From positions 1-43,692 of the forward strand of contig NZ_REBN01000075.1 of NCBI RefSeq assembly GCF_007692705.1: a DNA stretch of 43,692 nt, in the 5' to 3' direction. The DNA comes from Mongoliibacter sp. (GTDB lineage Bacteria > Bacteroidota > Bacteroidia > Cytophagales > Cyclobacteriaceae). The notes beneath the pieces are model-generated. The model saw only the letters and a program-made list of their open reading frames with translations, was not told where the DNA came from and made no database searches. The first letter of the stretch is position 1. Every line of letters begins with the position of its first letter. Positions 18,106 through 26,232 of this stretch are shown piece by piece. Position numbers and translations under genes: made by a program.

Positions 18106-19149
18106 ATGGAAGTAGATTTTTTACTCATTGGACAAGGGCTGGCAGGTACAGTTTTGTCATTTCGGTTGATGGAAGCAAATAAGACTTTTGTTATCGTTGA
18201 TTTGCCTCAGGAAAATCAAAGTAGCAGAATCGCTGCTGGATTGTACAATCCTGTAACAGGGAAAAAAATGGTAAAAACATGGATGGCTGACCAGCTTTTT
18301 CCTGAGATAGAACCTTTTTATGAAAGGATGGAAAAATTTTTGGGAAGAAAATTCCTTTATAAACGCAATATTTATAGACCTTTTTTATCAGTAGAAGAAC
18401 AGAATGAATGGATGGGACACAGTGGTGATCCTGGTATGCAGCAATATTTTGAGAAAATTGTACAGAGACCCTTATTCGAAGAGGTACAGAACCCATATGG
18501 AGGGATTTTGCTTAAAAACTCGGGATTCTTAGATATTCATATGCTTTTAGATGAATATTCAGGTTTTTTGATTTCGAAAGGCTGCCTGAAGCAGGAAAAG
18601 TTTGAGGAAGAGCTTTTGGATTTAAGAAGTACTGAAGTCAAATATAAAGATATAAAAGCTAAGGCAATTATTTACTGTAATGGACTAGGAGCTTTAAATA
18701 GTAAATTTTTCAATAAGCTTCCATTTGCGCCCGTGAAAGGAGAAATATTGGATTTGGAGCAAGATTTCACACCAGACACCATCATCAACAGGGGTGTTTT
18801 TCGTATATCCTTAGAAAATGGACTTAAAAGAGTAGGTTCAACTTATTCTTGGCATGATTTGGAAACAGGGCCAACAGAAAGAGCTAAAAATGAGTTGTTG
18901 GAGAAACTGCAGAAGTTAATAAAGAAAAAAGATTCTAAAGTGATTATACACAAGTCCGGTGTTAGACCTGCCACTAAAGACAGAAAACCTTTGTTGGGAA
19001 AACATCCTGAACATGAAAGCGTTTACATTTTCAATGGTCTTGGTGCCAAAGGAGTGTCATTAGCTCCATATTTCAGTAAAATGATGGTTGAATTACTGCT
19101 TGAAGGAAATGAACCCCAAAAAGAAGTAAACATTAATCGGGTAAAATGA
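18106..19149 (+). CDS. FAD-dependent oxidoreductase, DAO family
   Basis: The 347-aa protein opens with an FAD-binding fold FLLIGQGLAGTVLSF (GxGxxG near residues 8-13), then GLYNPVTGKKM, and ends in the DAO-type C-terminal FAD contact FNGLGAKGVSLAPYFSKMM. The central part resembles the substrate domain of D-amino-acid oxidases and the MnmC oxidase half, but the substrate is not evident. There is no signal peptide. ATG at 18106 was preferred over the TTG at 18100. A -7-like TATTTTTG at 18095-18102 lies directly before the ATG, without a matching -33 box. It is unrelated at sequence level to the other DAO protein at 4721. Confidence 0.85.
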   Translation: MEVDFLLIGQGLAGTVLSFRLMEANKTFVIVDLPQENQSSRIAAGLYNPVTGKKMVKTWMADQLFPEIEPFYERMEKFLGRKFLYKRNIYRPFLSVEEQNEWMGHSGDPGMQQYFEKIVQRPLFEEVQNPYGGILLKNSGFLDIHMLLDEYSGFLISKGCLKQEKFEEELLDLRSTEVKYKDIKAKAIIYCNGLGALNSKFFNKLPFAPVKGEILDLEQDFTPDTIINRGVFRISLENGLKRVGSTYSWHDLETGPTERAKNELLEKLQKLIKKKDSKVIIHKSGVRPATKDRKPLLGKHPEHESVYIFNGLGAKGVSLAPYFSKMMVELLLEGNEPQKEVNINRVK

Positions 19150-19197
19150 ACATAAATAGTATTTTTAAGTATATTTAAATCCAAGCGAATACAGAGA

Positions 19198-22100
19198 ATG
19201 AAAAGTAGGATTTTAAGTTGTCTCATCATCGGATTTTTGATTTTGGCCTCTAGTCAAGCCTTCGCTCAATTTGATGGGGAACGTTTTGGTAAAAACAGGG
19301 TTCAGCACAAAAACATTGAATGGTACCATTTTACCTCCAATAATTTTGAGGTCTATTATTATGATGGGGGCATGAACAATGCCAGAATGGCCATAGATTA
19401 TCTTGAGTCAGAGTTTGATCGCTTGACACAGATGATAGGATATGTGGCTTACACCAAGCCAAAGATTTTTATCTATAATTCCAAAGAAGAAATCCGACAA
19501 AGTAACCTGAACCTAAATAAGGATGAATTCACCATCGATGGTCAGACATTTTTTAGCCGACTTTTAGGAGAAGTAGCTTTTCCAGGTAATTGGGATCAAT
19601 TCAAACAGGATTTGGTTTACACAACTTCCAGAGTCATTATTGAAGAAATGTTGTACGGATCAACAATTGCAGATGCCTTTCAGTCTAACTTGATAAACAG
19701 TTTTCCTGATTGGTACCTTGATGGGGCAGCTAGATATCTCGCTTATGGCTGGGATAAGCAAATGGATGATTTTGTAAGACATTATTTTAAGGATAATAAA
19801 AATATAAAGATACATAGATTGAAAGGCAAGGAGGCCAGTCTTCTGGGCCAGTCCATTTGGACTTTTATCGTTGAAAAATATGGCAGAAGGTATGTGTCAA
19901 GTATTTTAAACCTCAGCAGAATTAATAGGAATGAAGAAAATAGCATAGCCAACACCATAGGCTTGAATTACAAAACATTTACGGAGCAATGGAGGCAGTT
20001 TTATGAAAGTACCAGTGAGCCGGTTTTTGCAAATTTCAAAGATGTCAACTTCTCCAATGAAATCAATAGCACCAATGTCAAGCATTTTGGCATAATCAAT
20101 GATATAAAATTTAGCCCTGACTCCAAACATCTTGCTTATGTCATAAACAATGGAGGAAAGTATCGTATTCAAGTCAGGGAATTGTCAACAGGTACAGAAA
20201 GAACTCTTTTTTCCGGTGGGGCAAAAACAAATGATCTACCTGTCAATACCCTTTCACCTGTCATTGCTTGGAGAGATACATTGAATTTAGCGGTGGCAGC
20301 ACATACAAGGGGAACTACTTCCTTGAGGATTAGGGCAATCGACGGTTCTTTTCAGGATAGAATTTTCCTAAGAAATATTACACAGATACTGAGCTTGGAT
20401 TTTAATACCACCGGAAGAAATATGGTATTGTCAGCAATTGCAAATGGTAAAACTGATGTATTCACCCTCAATACCAGGGGACAGGGTAGGAGATTGACAA
20501 ATGATGTTTTTGATAATCTCCATCCCGTTTTTTTAAATGACTCTACCATTATTTATACTTCAAATTTCACGGAAATAGAAGATTCACTTCTTACGCGAAC
20601 ACCTGATGTCAAATTGTTGCCTGATTATTTCAATCTTTTTAAGGTTGACTTGTTGGATTCTCTCAAGACAACTAAGCTGACAAACTTAAATACTAAGAAT
20701 ACCAAGCCGAGGGTTCTCAATTCCAACAATATCCTGATGTTGAGTGATCAGAGCGGGATCAATAACCTGATGAGGTTGACGATTTCAAATGGTATTGCAA
20801 GTCAGGTCTCTGCTTGGAACAGGAGTATTGAGGCTTTTGACTATACCTCATCGTTGAACAGAATTGCATATTCTATTCGGGATGGTAACCAAAGCCGTTT
20901 GATTGTGGAATCTTTTTCCAATGCTGATCAATTCACCCCTAGTACACCGAGGGTGCAACTTACTCAAGCCAAAAAACTATCAGAAAGGATTTCTACAAGA
21001 AGAACCGAGCAAGTACAGGAAACTGAGGGCGCTGAAACAGTAGAAGAAGCTATTGAACAATTGAGGACAAGAAGGCCGCTTAGAGGCCAAGTTGAGCAGG
21101 TTGAAGGTGAAGTTGAGCAGACTGAAAGTGAAATTGAGCAGACTGAAGGGGAAGTTGAGCAAGTGAATGAAGAAGTTGAGCAGATTGAAGAATTAATCTC
21201 GGAAGTGGGATCTGTCGTCAATGAGGAACTGCTTGAAGAAGAAACTGAAGAGCAGGAAGAAAAACTTGAATCACTTTCAGGTGAGTCTCAAGAGTTGAAA
21301 AGGGACACTACTATGCAGGTACGTTTGGAAGATTTGATGCTTGGTATGCCTCCTAGTACCCCAAGGACTGAGGCTCCAAGACAAATTCAGGAAACTCCCA
21401 CTCAAACGCAAACACAAATACAAACACAAGACACTGTTCCTCCACCAAGGAGTCTTACAGGTAGTATCAACACAGAAAGATTACGTTTCGAGAGAAGCGG
21501 TGGGATAGATACAGATAATTATGTTTTTGATACCATTCCAGTTATAGCTCCGCAAACCCAACAAGCCACACGAACACAAGGTGTTTTGGGTACACGGAGT
21601 AATTTATTGGAAAATTTCAGAAGGCAAAGTTCTCAGAAGCGAGTTACTGGGCCAAGGAGAATGACACCTCAATTTATCACTACCAGTTTGAGCAACGATT
21701 GGGTAGTTGATCCACTTAGAGGGTTTGGTTTAGGGTTGTCCGGTAAAATGACAGACCTGCTGGATAATCACGTTTTCCAAGGTGGATTGATGTTTCCATT
21801 GGACTTCAGTTCGGGAAGTGATATTTATTTTGAATATGAATACAGGAAACAAAGGGTAGATGTCAGGTTAAGATTTGACAGAAGGGCGATCCGACTTTCT
21901 GAATTCCAAGATATACTTGCTCAAAGATATGTGCTCAATAAAACAGAGCTTGGGTTTTCATATCCTTTAAATGTCCATTCAAGGGTGACAGTAGCTCCTT
22001 TTGTGGCAAGAAGTCAATATTTTAACCTTAATGCTGATTCCATAATAAGAGGGCAAATACCTGAGCAAAACAGATTCGATGTGCAATATGCGGGTGGCCG

Positions 22101-22854
22101 TGCAGAATTTGTGATTGATAAAACAGATCAGCTAGGACTTTATATGCAGGAGGGGTTCAAAGCAAAAGTTGGATATTCTAATTTTCAAGGTTTGAACAGG
22201 GGAGAACGCTCTTTTTCAAATTTGTATATGGATGTACGGAATTACCAGAAAATCCACAAAAACATAATTCTTGCTTCCAGACTTTATGTAGGATCTTTCT
22301 TCGGCAACAATCCCCAAAACTACCTAGTTGGTGGAATGGACAATTGGCTTTTCAATCAATTTTACAACCCTCCAGCAAATCGACCGGAAGAATCTCCAGT
22401 CAGAAACCCTGGAGGTGTAGAAAATTCAAATATTCTTTTTGCTGAGTTTGTAGATTTGAGAGGCTATTCCTTTGATGAAATTAGGGGTAGAAATGTAATG
22501 ACCTTTACCACTGAATTAAGGATACCTCTATTTTCATATTTGTCAAGAGGGAACATTACTTCCAATTTTGTCAAAAACTTCCAATTGGTAGGCTTCTATG
22601 ACATAGGTTCTGCCTGGAATGATGCAGCGCCATGGGAGAGGGTAAATGACCAAAATACGGAGGTTATCACAACTCCAGGTTCTCCATTCACCATTACCAT
22701 CAATAATTTTAACAACCCTTGGCTCCAAAGCTATGGTGCAGGTTTGAGAACAGTACTTCTTAATTACTACTTCAAGTTTGATTTGGCTCAGCCTGTCAGG
22801 AACTATACCAGAGAGGATTTGAGATTTTATGTTACCTTGGGTTATAATTTCTAA
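19198..22854 (+). CDS. Large outer-membrane mosaic protein: peptidase MA-like, TolB-type propeller, BamA-like barrel
   Basis: This 1218-aa protein starts with a signal peptide (cleavage near AFA-Q, residue 24). Residues about 40-270 resemble a gluzincin peptidase-MA domain: RVIIEEML (145-152) replaces HExxH, while WYLDGAARY (172-180) keeps the second half, so the domain is probably inactive. Residues about 285-590 contain repeated beta-propeller blades like TolB/WD40. Residues 632-666 are five perfect heptads rich in Glu/Gln, followed by Thr/Gln-rich linker. From about 825 to the end lies a C-terminal beta barrel similar to surface antigen/BamA type, ending in a terminal aromatic (GYNF). Probably an outer-membrane protein with a large periplasmic or surface part. 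It precedes yicC by 17 bp. Function is unknown. Confidence 0.75.
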   Translation: MKSRILSCLIIGFLILASSQAFAQFDGERFGKNRVQHKNIEWYHFTSNNFEVYYYDGGMNNARMAIDYLESEFDRLTQMIGYVAYTKPKIFIYNSKEEIRQSNLNLNKDEFTIDGQTFFSRLLGEVAFPGNWDQFKQDLVYTTSRVIIEEMLYGSTIADAFQSNLINSFPDWYLDGAARYLAYGWDKQMDDFVRHYFKDNKNIKIHRLKGKEASLLGQSIWTFIVEKYGRRYVSSILNLSRINRNEENSIANTIGLNYKTFTEQWRQFYESTSEPVFANFKDVNFSNEINSTNVKHFGIINDIKFSPDSKHLAYVINNGGKYRIQVRELSTGTERTLFSGGAKTNDLPVNTLSPVIAWRDTLNLAVAAHTRGTTSLRIRAIDGSFQDRIFLRNITQILSLDFNTTGRNMVLSAIANGKTDVFTLNTRGQGRRLTNDVFDNLHPVFLNDSTIIYTSNFTEIEDSLLTRTPDVKLLPDYFNLFKVDLLDSLKTTKLTNLNTKNTKPRVLNSNNILMLSDQSGINNLMRLTISNGIASQVSAWNRSIEAFDYTSSLNRIAYSIRDGNQSRLIVESFSNADQFTPSTPRVQLTQAKKLSERISTRRTEQVQETEGAETVEEAIEQLRTRRPLRGQVEQVEGEVEQTESEIEQTEGEVEQVNEEVEQIEELISEVGSVVNEELLEEETEEQEEKLESLSGESQELKRDTTMQVRLEDLMLGMPPSTPRTEAPRQIQETPTQTQTQIQTQDTVPPPRSLTGSINTERLRFERSGGIDTDNYVFDTIPVIAPQTQQATRTQGVLGTRSNLLENFRRQSSQKRVTGPRRMTPQFITTSLSNDWVVDPLRGFGLGLSGKMTDLLDNHVFQGGLMFPLDFSSGSDIYFEYEYRKQRVDVRLRFDRRAIRLSEFQDILAQRYVLNKTELGFSYPLNVHSRVTVAPFVARSQYFNLNADSIIRGQIPEQNRFDVQYAGGRAEFVIDKTDQLGLYMQEGFKAKVGYSNFQGLNRGERSFSNLYMDVRNYQKIHKNIILASRLYVGSFFGNNPQNYLVGGMDNWLFNQFYNPPANRPEESPVRNPGGVENSNILFAEFVDLRGYSFDEIRGRNVMTFTTELRIPLFSYLSRGNITSNFVKNFQLVGFYDIGSAWNDAAPWERVNDQNTEVITTPGSPFTITINNFNNPWLQSYGAGLRTVLLNYYFKFDLAQPVRNYTREDLRFYVTLGYNF
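21091..21195 (+). repeat. In-frame 21-bp tandem repeat, five units (heptad coiled-coil code)
   Basis: Five consecutive 21-bp units start at 21091, 21112, 21133, 21154 and 21175. Each encodes seven residues of the form V/I-E-Q-x-x-x-E with Val/Ile at the heptad a position. The DNA units are similar but not identical, suggesting copying followed by drift. The stretch sits in the linker between propeller and barrel of the mosaic protein. Confidence 0.85.
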
Positions 22855-22871
22855 AATTAGTTTTAAAAGAC

Positions 22872-23750
22872 ATGATTAAATCAATGACAGGCTATGGGTC
22901 TGCCAGCTACGAAGATGATGAGCTACTCATTAGTGCGGAGGTCAAGACGCTTAATTCAAAATTTTTGGATTTGTCTATACGTTCCCCAAGACAATTGTCA
23001 GATAAAGAATTGGAAATCAGAAATATTGTTTCTAAGGTATTGGATAGGGGTAAAGTAAACCTTACAGTAGAATTTTTGGATAAAACAGGGCAGGAACTCC
23101 CGGTCCAGATTAACGAGGAGTTATTCGAAGCCTATATTTTCAAGTACCAAGGCTTGGCTGAAAAAGCTGGGGTAGAAGTTAAAGATTTATTTAAAATAGC
23201 ATTACAATCAGCCAATGTCATTTCAAATGTAGTGGAGAAAAAATCTGACTCTGGGAATTGGGAACAGGTTAAAAAGGTAATTCATGATGCACTGGAAAAC
23301 TGCGATTCTTTCAGAAAAGATGAAGGAGCTGTGTTGATGAATAAGTTTTCAGAAAATCTGGAGGTCATCAGAAATGGGCTTCATGAGATCATTCAACTGG
23401 ATCCAATTCGTAAGAATCGAATCCGAGAAAGAATCAGTAATAATTTTAAAGACTGGTTAGAAGAAAATGAATTTGACAAAAACAGGTTTGAACAGGAATT
23501 GATCTATTATTTTGAGAAGATCGATATTACTGAAGAAATTGTAAGGCTTGGTACACACTTGGATTATTTTCAAAAAAATCTCGAAACAGGAATAGCTCAG
23601 GGCAAAAAACTTGGTTTCATTTCTCAAGAAATTGGTAGAGAAATTAATACTATTGGCTCAAAGGCAAACGATGCCAATATGCAGCAGCATGTAGTAGCAA
23701 TGAAAGATGAATTGGAAAAGATTAAAGAACAGTCTTTGAATATACTTTAG
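22872..23750 (+). CDS. YicC family endoribonuclease
   Basis: At 292 aa this matches YicC/YloC over its full length. It opens with the family's signature MIKSMTGYGSA, followed by VKTLNSKFLDLSIR, and ends with QEIGREINTIGSKANDANMQQHVVAMKDELEKIKEQ, where the Glu/Asn/Asp residues are the conserved putative catalytic core. YicC of E. coli is an RNase that helps degrade the sRNA RyhB; YloC in Bacillus is a related endoribonuclease. The gene follows the mosaic outer-membrane gene by 17 bp and is closed by a strong terminator. RNA targets in this organism are unknown. Confidence 0.92.
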   Translation: MIKSMTGYGSASYEDDELLISAEVKTLNSKFLDLSIRSPRQLSDKELEIRNIVSKVLDRGKVNLTVEFLDKTGQELPVQINEELFEAYIFKYQGLAEKAGVEVKDLFKIALQSANVISNVVEKKSDSGNWEQVKKVIHDALENCDSFRKDEGAVLMNKFSENLEVIRNGLHEIIQLDPIRKNRIRERISNNFKDWLEENEFDKNRFEQELIYYFEKIDITEEIVRLGTHLDYFQKNLETGIAQGKKLGFISQEIGREINTIGSKANDANMQQHVVAMKDELEKIKEQSLNIL

Positions 23751-23789
23751 TATAAACACTCAGTTACATCTGATAAAAGCGTATTATTG

Positions 23790-23831
23790 AAAGGGCCTCT
23801 CAGGGATTTACCAACTGACAGGCCTTTTTTT
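23790..23831 (+). terminator. Rho-independent terminator after yicC
   Basis: A stem of AAAGGGCCT paired with AGGCCTTT (one G-T wobble) continues through one mismatch into TCAG/CTGA, with an 11-base loop, and is followed by a run of Ts. It lies between the convergent yicC and cdaA genes. The T-run on the plus strand is longer, so it mainly serves yicC. Confidence 0.82.
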
Positions 23832-23906
23832 ATGATCTCTGAAAGTTAGATTAAATAATGTATTCAATAAATCCCCGGTTTTATTACAAGGCATAACCAA
23901 ATAGAA

Positions 23907-24791
23907 TCATGATACATTTGTAGGGCTACTACTGCTTGCTCTTTTTTTGATTTGCCTTCTTTCATATGCCGAAATAGGCTCGAATTTTTCATCAATGTCA
24001 ACACCTGAAAGGTAATCATTGATAAACTCACGAACCTCCTGGAAAGATAGGTTATGAAGGATTTTTCCGTTTTTCGCCAGAGAAACCTGTCCTGTTTCTT
24101 CTGAAATAATTAAAACGAGCGTTTCCGTAGCTTCAGACATTCCTATTGCGGCTCGGTGTCTTAATCCAAATTGGGCAGGTACATCTCTTTCTGTGACGGG
24201 AAGTATGCACCTGGCAGCTTTCACTTTACCATTATGAATAATGACAGCACCATCGTGTAACGGGCTGTATTTATTGAAAATGGATATCAAAAGTCTTTTG
24301 GAGACCTGAGCTTCCAAAATATCCCCACTTTCTGCATAGAATTTTAATTCGGAATTGCTTGATAAAACCATCAGAGCACCGGTATTGGTACCTGATAAAC
24401 TTTTTGCAGCTTCAATTATAGGATTGATATTGAAAGCTTGGGTCTCCCGCTTTCTCCAAAACAGAAGTTCTTGAAGAAGGTTTTCATTTGACAGAAAAGA
24501 GGATCTCCCTATAATCAATAAGAATTTCCTTATTTCTGGGGCGAAAATTATAATGGCAGCGATCACACCCACTCCCATAAATTGACCAAGAATAATGGAT
24601 AAAAGCTCCATTCTCAAAGCACTTACCATAAGGTAAACTAGGTAAATGGAGAGGAAGCCCAAGAAAATTTTTATGGCAACACTGCCCCTAAGCAACTTAT
24701 ATACTTGATAAATGAGGACACTCACCAAGGTGATGTCTATCAGATTCACAATGGAGATGTCTAAAAATCCTATTTTGAAAAGTAAGTTCAA
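23907..24791 (-). CDS. cdaA: Diadenylate cyclase CdaA (c-di-AMP synthase)
   Basis: The 294-aa protein has three N-terminal membrane helices within about residues 1-95, then the DisA_N cyclase domain. The active-site motifs are DGA (Asp180-Ala182) in SPLHDGAVII and RHR (Arg211-Arg213) in GLRHRAAIG. It joins two ATP molecules to c-di-AMP, a signal that controls potassium and osmolyte uptake in many bacteria. The N terminus MNLLFKIGFLDISI matches the family. The start is TTG at 24791 fused to the folP stop (TTGA), so it is probably coupled to folP. The CPA2 antiporter with TrkA-C domain at 1796-3820 is a possible target, though this is inference. Confidence 0.93.
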   Translation of the reverse strand: MNLLFKIGFLDISIVNLIDITLVSVLIYQVYKLLRGSVAIKIFLGFLSIYLVYLMVSALRMELLSIILGQFMGVGVIAAIIIFAPEIRKFLLIIGRSSFLSNENLLQELLFWRKRETQAFNINPIIEAAKSLSGTNTGALMVLSSNSELKFYAESGDILEAQVSKRLLISIFNKYSPLHDGAVIIHNGKVKAARCILPVTERDVPAQFGLRHRAAIGMSEATETLVLIISEETGQVSLAKNGKILHNLSFQEVREFINDYLSGVDIDEKFEPISAYERRQIKKRASSSSPTNVS

Positions 24792-25672
24792 GGGTAGAGT
24801 TGTTTGTATAGCGTTATAGTTTGTTTAGTTTCTTTTACATCATGAACCCTTAGAATATTTGCTCCCTGAATAAGGGCATACATATTTAAAGCGGTTGAGC
24901 CATTTAGCGATTCTTCAGCTGTCAAATGCAATTTTTTATATATCATTGACTTTCTGGAAATTCCCACTAACATCGGCGCCTGAATAGTCTTAAAATAAGA
25001 TAAATTTTTGAGAATCCAATAGTTTTGATCCAAAGTTTTGGAAAAACCGAAGCCTGCGTCAATTATTACATCTTTTATGCCAGCTTTATAGCATTCCTGG
25101 ATTTTTCCCGAAAAATAGCTGACAATTTCTAAAAGAATATTTTCATATGTCGTTTTACTCTGCATTGTCTTAGGGTTTCCTTTCATATGCATGGCGATAT
25201 AAGGAACTGAAAGCTGACCTACAGTGGAAATCATATTTGAATCCAGGCCCCCAGCTGAGATATCATTTACTATATCAGCGCCTGATTTGACAGCTAATTT
25301 GGCAACCTCTGACCTAAAGGTATCGACGGATATCAGTGTTTCTGGAAAGTGAGACCTGATTGATTCTATTGCGGGAACCACACGGTCAAGTTCTTCTTGT
25401 ATACTTACCTCATCAGCACCTGGACGGCTACTATATCCTCCTACATCCAGGATATTGGCACCTTCCTCTATCATTTGGTTGGCTTTTGAAAGGAGGGCAT
25501 CCATATTTTTGATAACCCTGCTTTTTTCAAAAAAGGAGTCAGGAGTTACATTCAGAATACCCATAATCAATGGACTGTCTAATAAAACCAGCTTTCCTCT
25601 ACAGGTGAGTGTTATTTTTGGGGGAAATACTATATCTTCGAAATCCGAAGAATTATTGAAAAGATCAGACAT
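24788..25672 (-). CDS. folP: Dihydropteroate synthase
   Basis: The 294-aa protein shows the family's signature order: LIMGILNVTPDSFFEKS, GANILDVGGYSSRPGA, ISVDTFRSEVA, DIVNDISAG, IAMHMKG, IIDAGFGFSKTLDQNY and VGISRKSMI, ending RVHDVKE. It joins p-aminobenzoate to the pterin pyrophosphate to make dihydropteroate in folate synthesis. Residues in SRPG and VGISRKS contact substrate and pterin in known structures. The ATG at 25672 lies only 14 bp from the divergent TTG of the DUF1599 gene. It is followed directly by cdaA, a pairing common in Bacteroidota (from memory). Confidence 0.95.
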   Translation of the reverse strand: MSDLFNNSSDFEDIVFPPKITLTCRGKLVLLDSPLIMGILNVTPDSFFEKSRVIKNMDALLSKANQMIEEGANILDVGGYSSRPGADEVSIQEELDRVVPAIESIRSHFPETLISVDTFRSEVAKLAVKSGADIVNDISAGGLDSNMISTVGQLSVPYIAMHMKGNPKTMQSKTTYENILLEIVSYFSGKIQECYKAGIKDVIIDAGFGFSKTLDQNYWILKNLSYFKTIQAPMLVGISRKSMIYKKLHLTAEESLNGSTALNMYALIQGANILRVHDVKETKQTITLYKQLYP

Positions 25673-25686
25673 TAAATCAACTAGCT

Positions 25687-26232
25687 TTGAAAACGCAAAC
25701 GGTTAGCGAATATAATCAAGTTATCAACTTTTGTAAAGAACTTTTTAAGAAGAAAACCATTGATTATGGTACAGCATGGAGAATACTGAGATTACCTTCC
25801 ATTACTGACCAGATATTCATCAAGGCCCAACGTATACGCTCTATTCAGGAGAAAGGTAGCCAAAAAGTCAATGATCCTATTATAGATGAGTTTGTAGGCA
25901 TTATCAACTATTGTCTGATTGCTTTGATTCAGATCAGCCTGAAGGAAGATGATAGGCTTGAACTCAGTTTTGAAGAGCTGGAACCCATGTATGACAAGTG
26001 GGTAAATGATACTAGGGGTCTTTTGGAAAATAAAAACCATGACTACGGGGAGGCCTGGAGGGATATGAGGGTTTCCTCTATTACTGATATCATCTTAATG
26101 AAACTATACCGTGTCAAGCAAATAGAAGATAACCAAGGGAAAACGATTGTTTCCGAGGGTATTGAAGCCAATTATCAGGATATGATCAATTATGCCGTTT
26201 TCTGCTTAATCAAATTAGATTACAATGTTTAG
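25687..26232 (+). CDS. DUF1599 protein with two tandem copies of the domain
   Basis: The 181-aa protein is internally duplicated. The first copy (about 21-55) contains DYGTAWR (26-32) and SITDQIFIK; the second (about 114-148) contains DYGEAWRDMR (119-128) and SITDIILMK. Both use the frame D-Y-G-x-A-W-R-x-x-R-x-x-S-I-T-D followed by I and K. Each copy is followed by a hydrophobic helix with INYC or INYA. The family (PF07659) has been linked computationally to nucleotide modification, but no activity is shown here. The start is TTG at 25687; an in-frame TGA at 25657 prevents a longer form. It overlaps the BT_3928-like gene by 8 bp. No signal peptide. Confidence 0.82.
   Translation: MKTQTVSEYNQVINFCKELFKKKTIDYGTAWRILRLPSITDQIFIKAQRIRSIQEKGSQKVNDPIIDEFVGIINYCLIALIQISLKEDDRLELSFEELEPMYDKWVNDTRGLLENKNHDYGEAWRDMRVSSITDIILMKLYRVKQIEDNQGKTIVSEGIEANYQDMINYAVFCLIKLDYNV

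Noticed and set aside
21091-21195. CRISPR or mobile-element repeat
   Set aside because: The 21-bp repeat is in frame and encodes regular heptads, so protein-level selection explains it.
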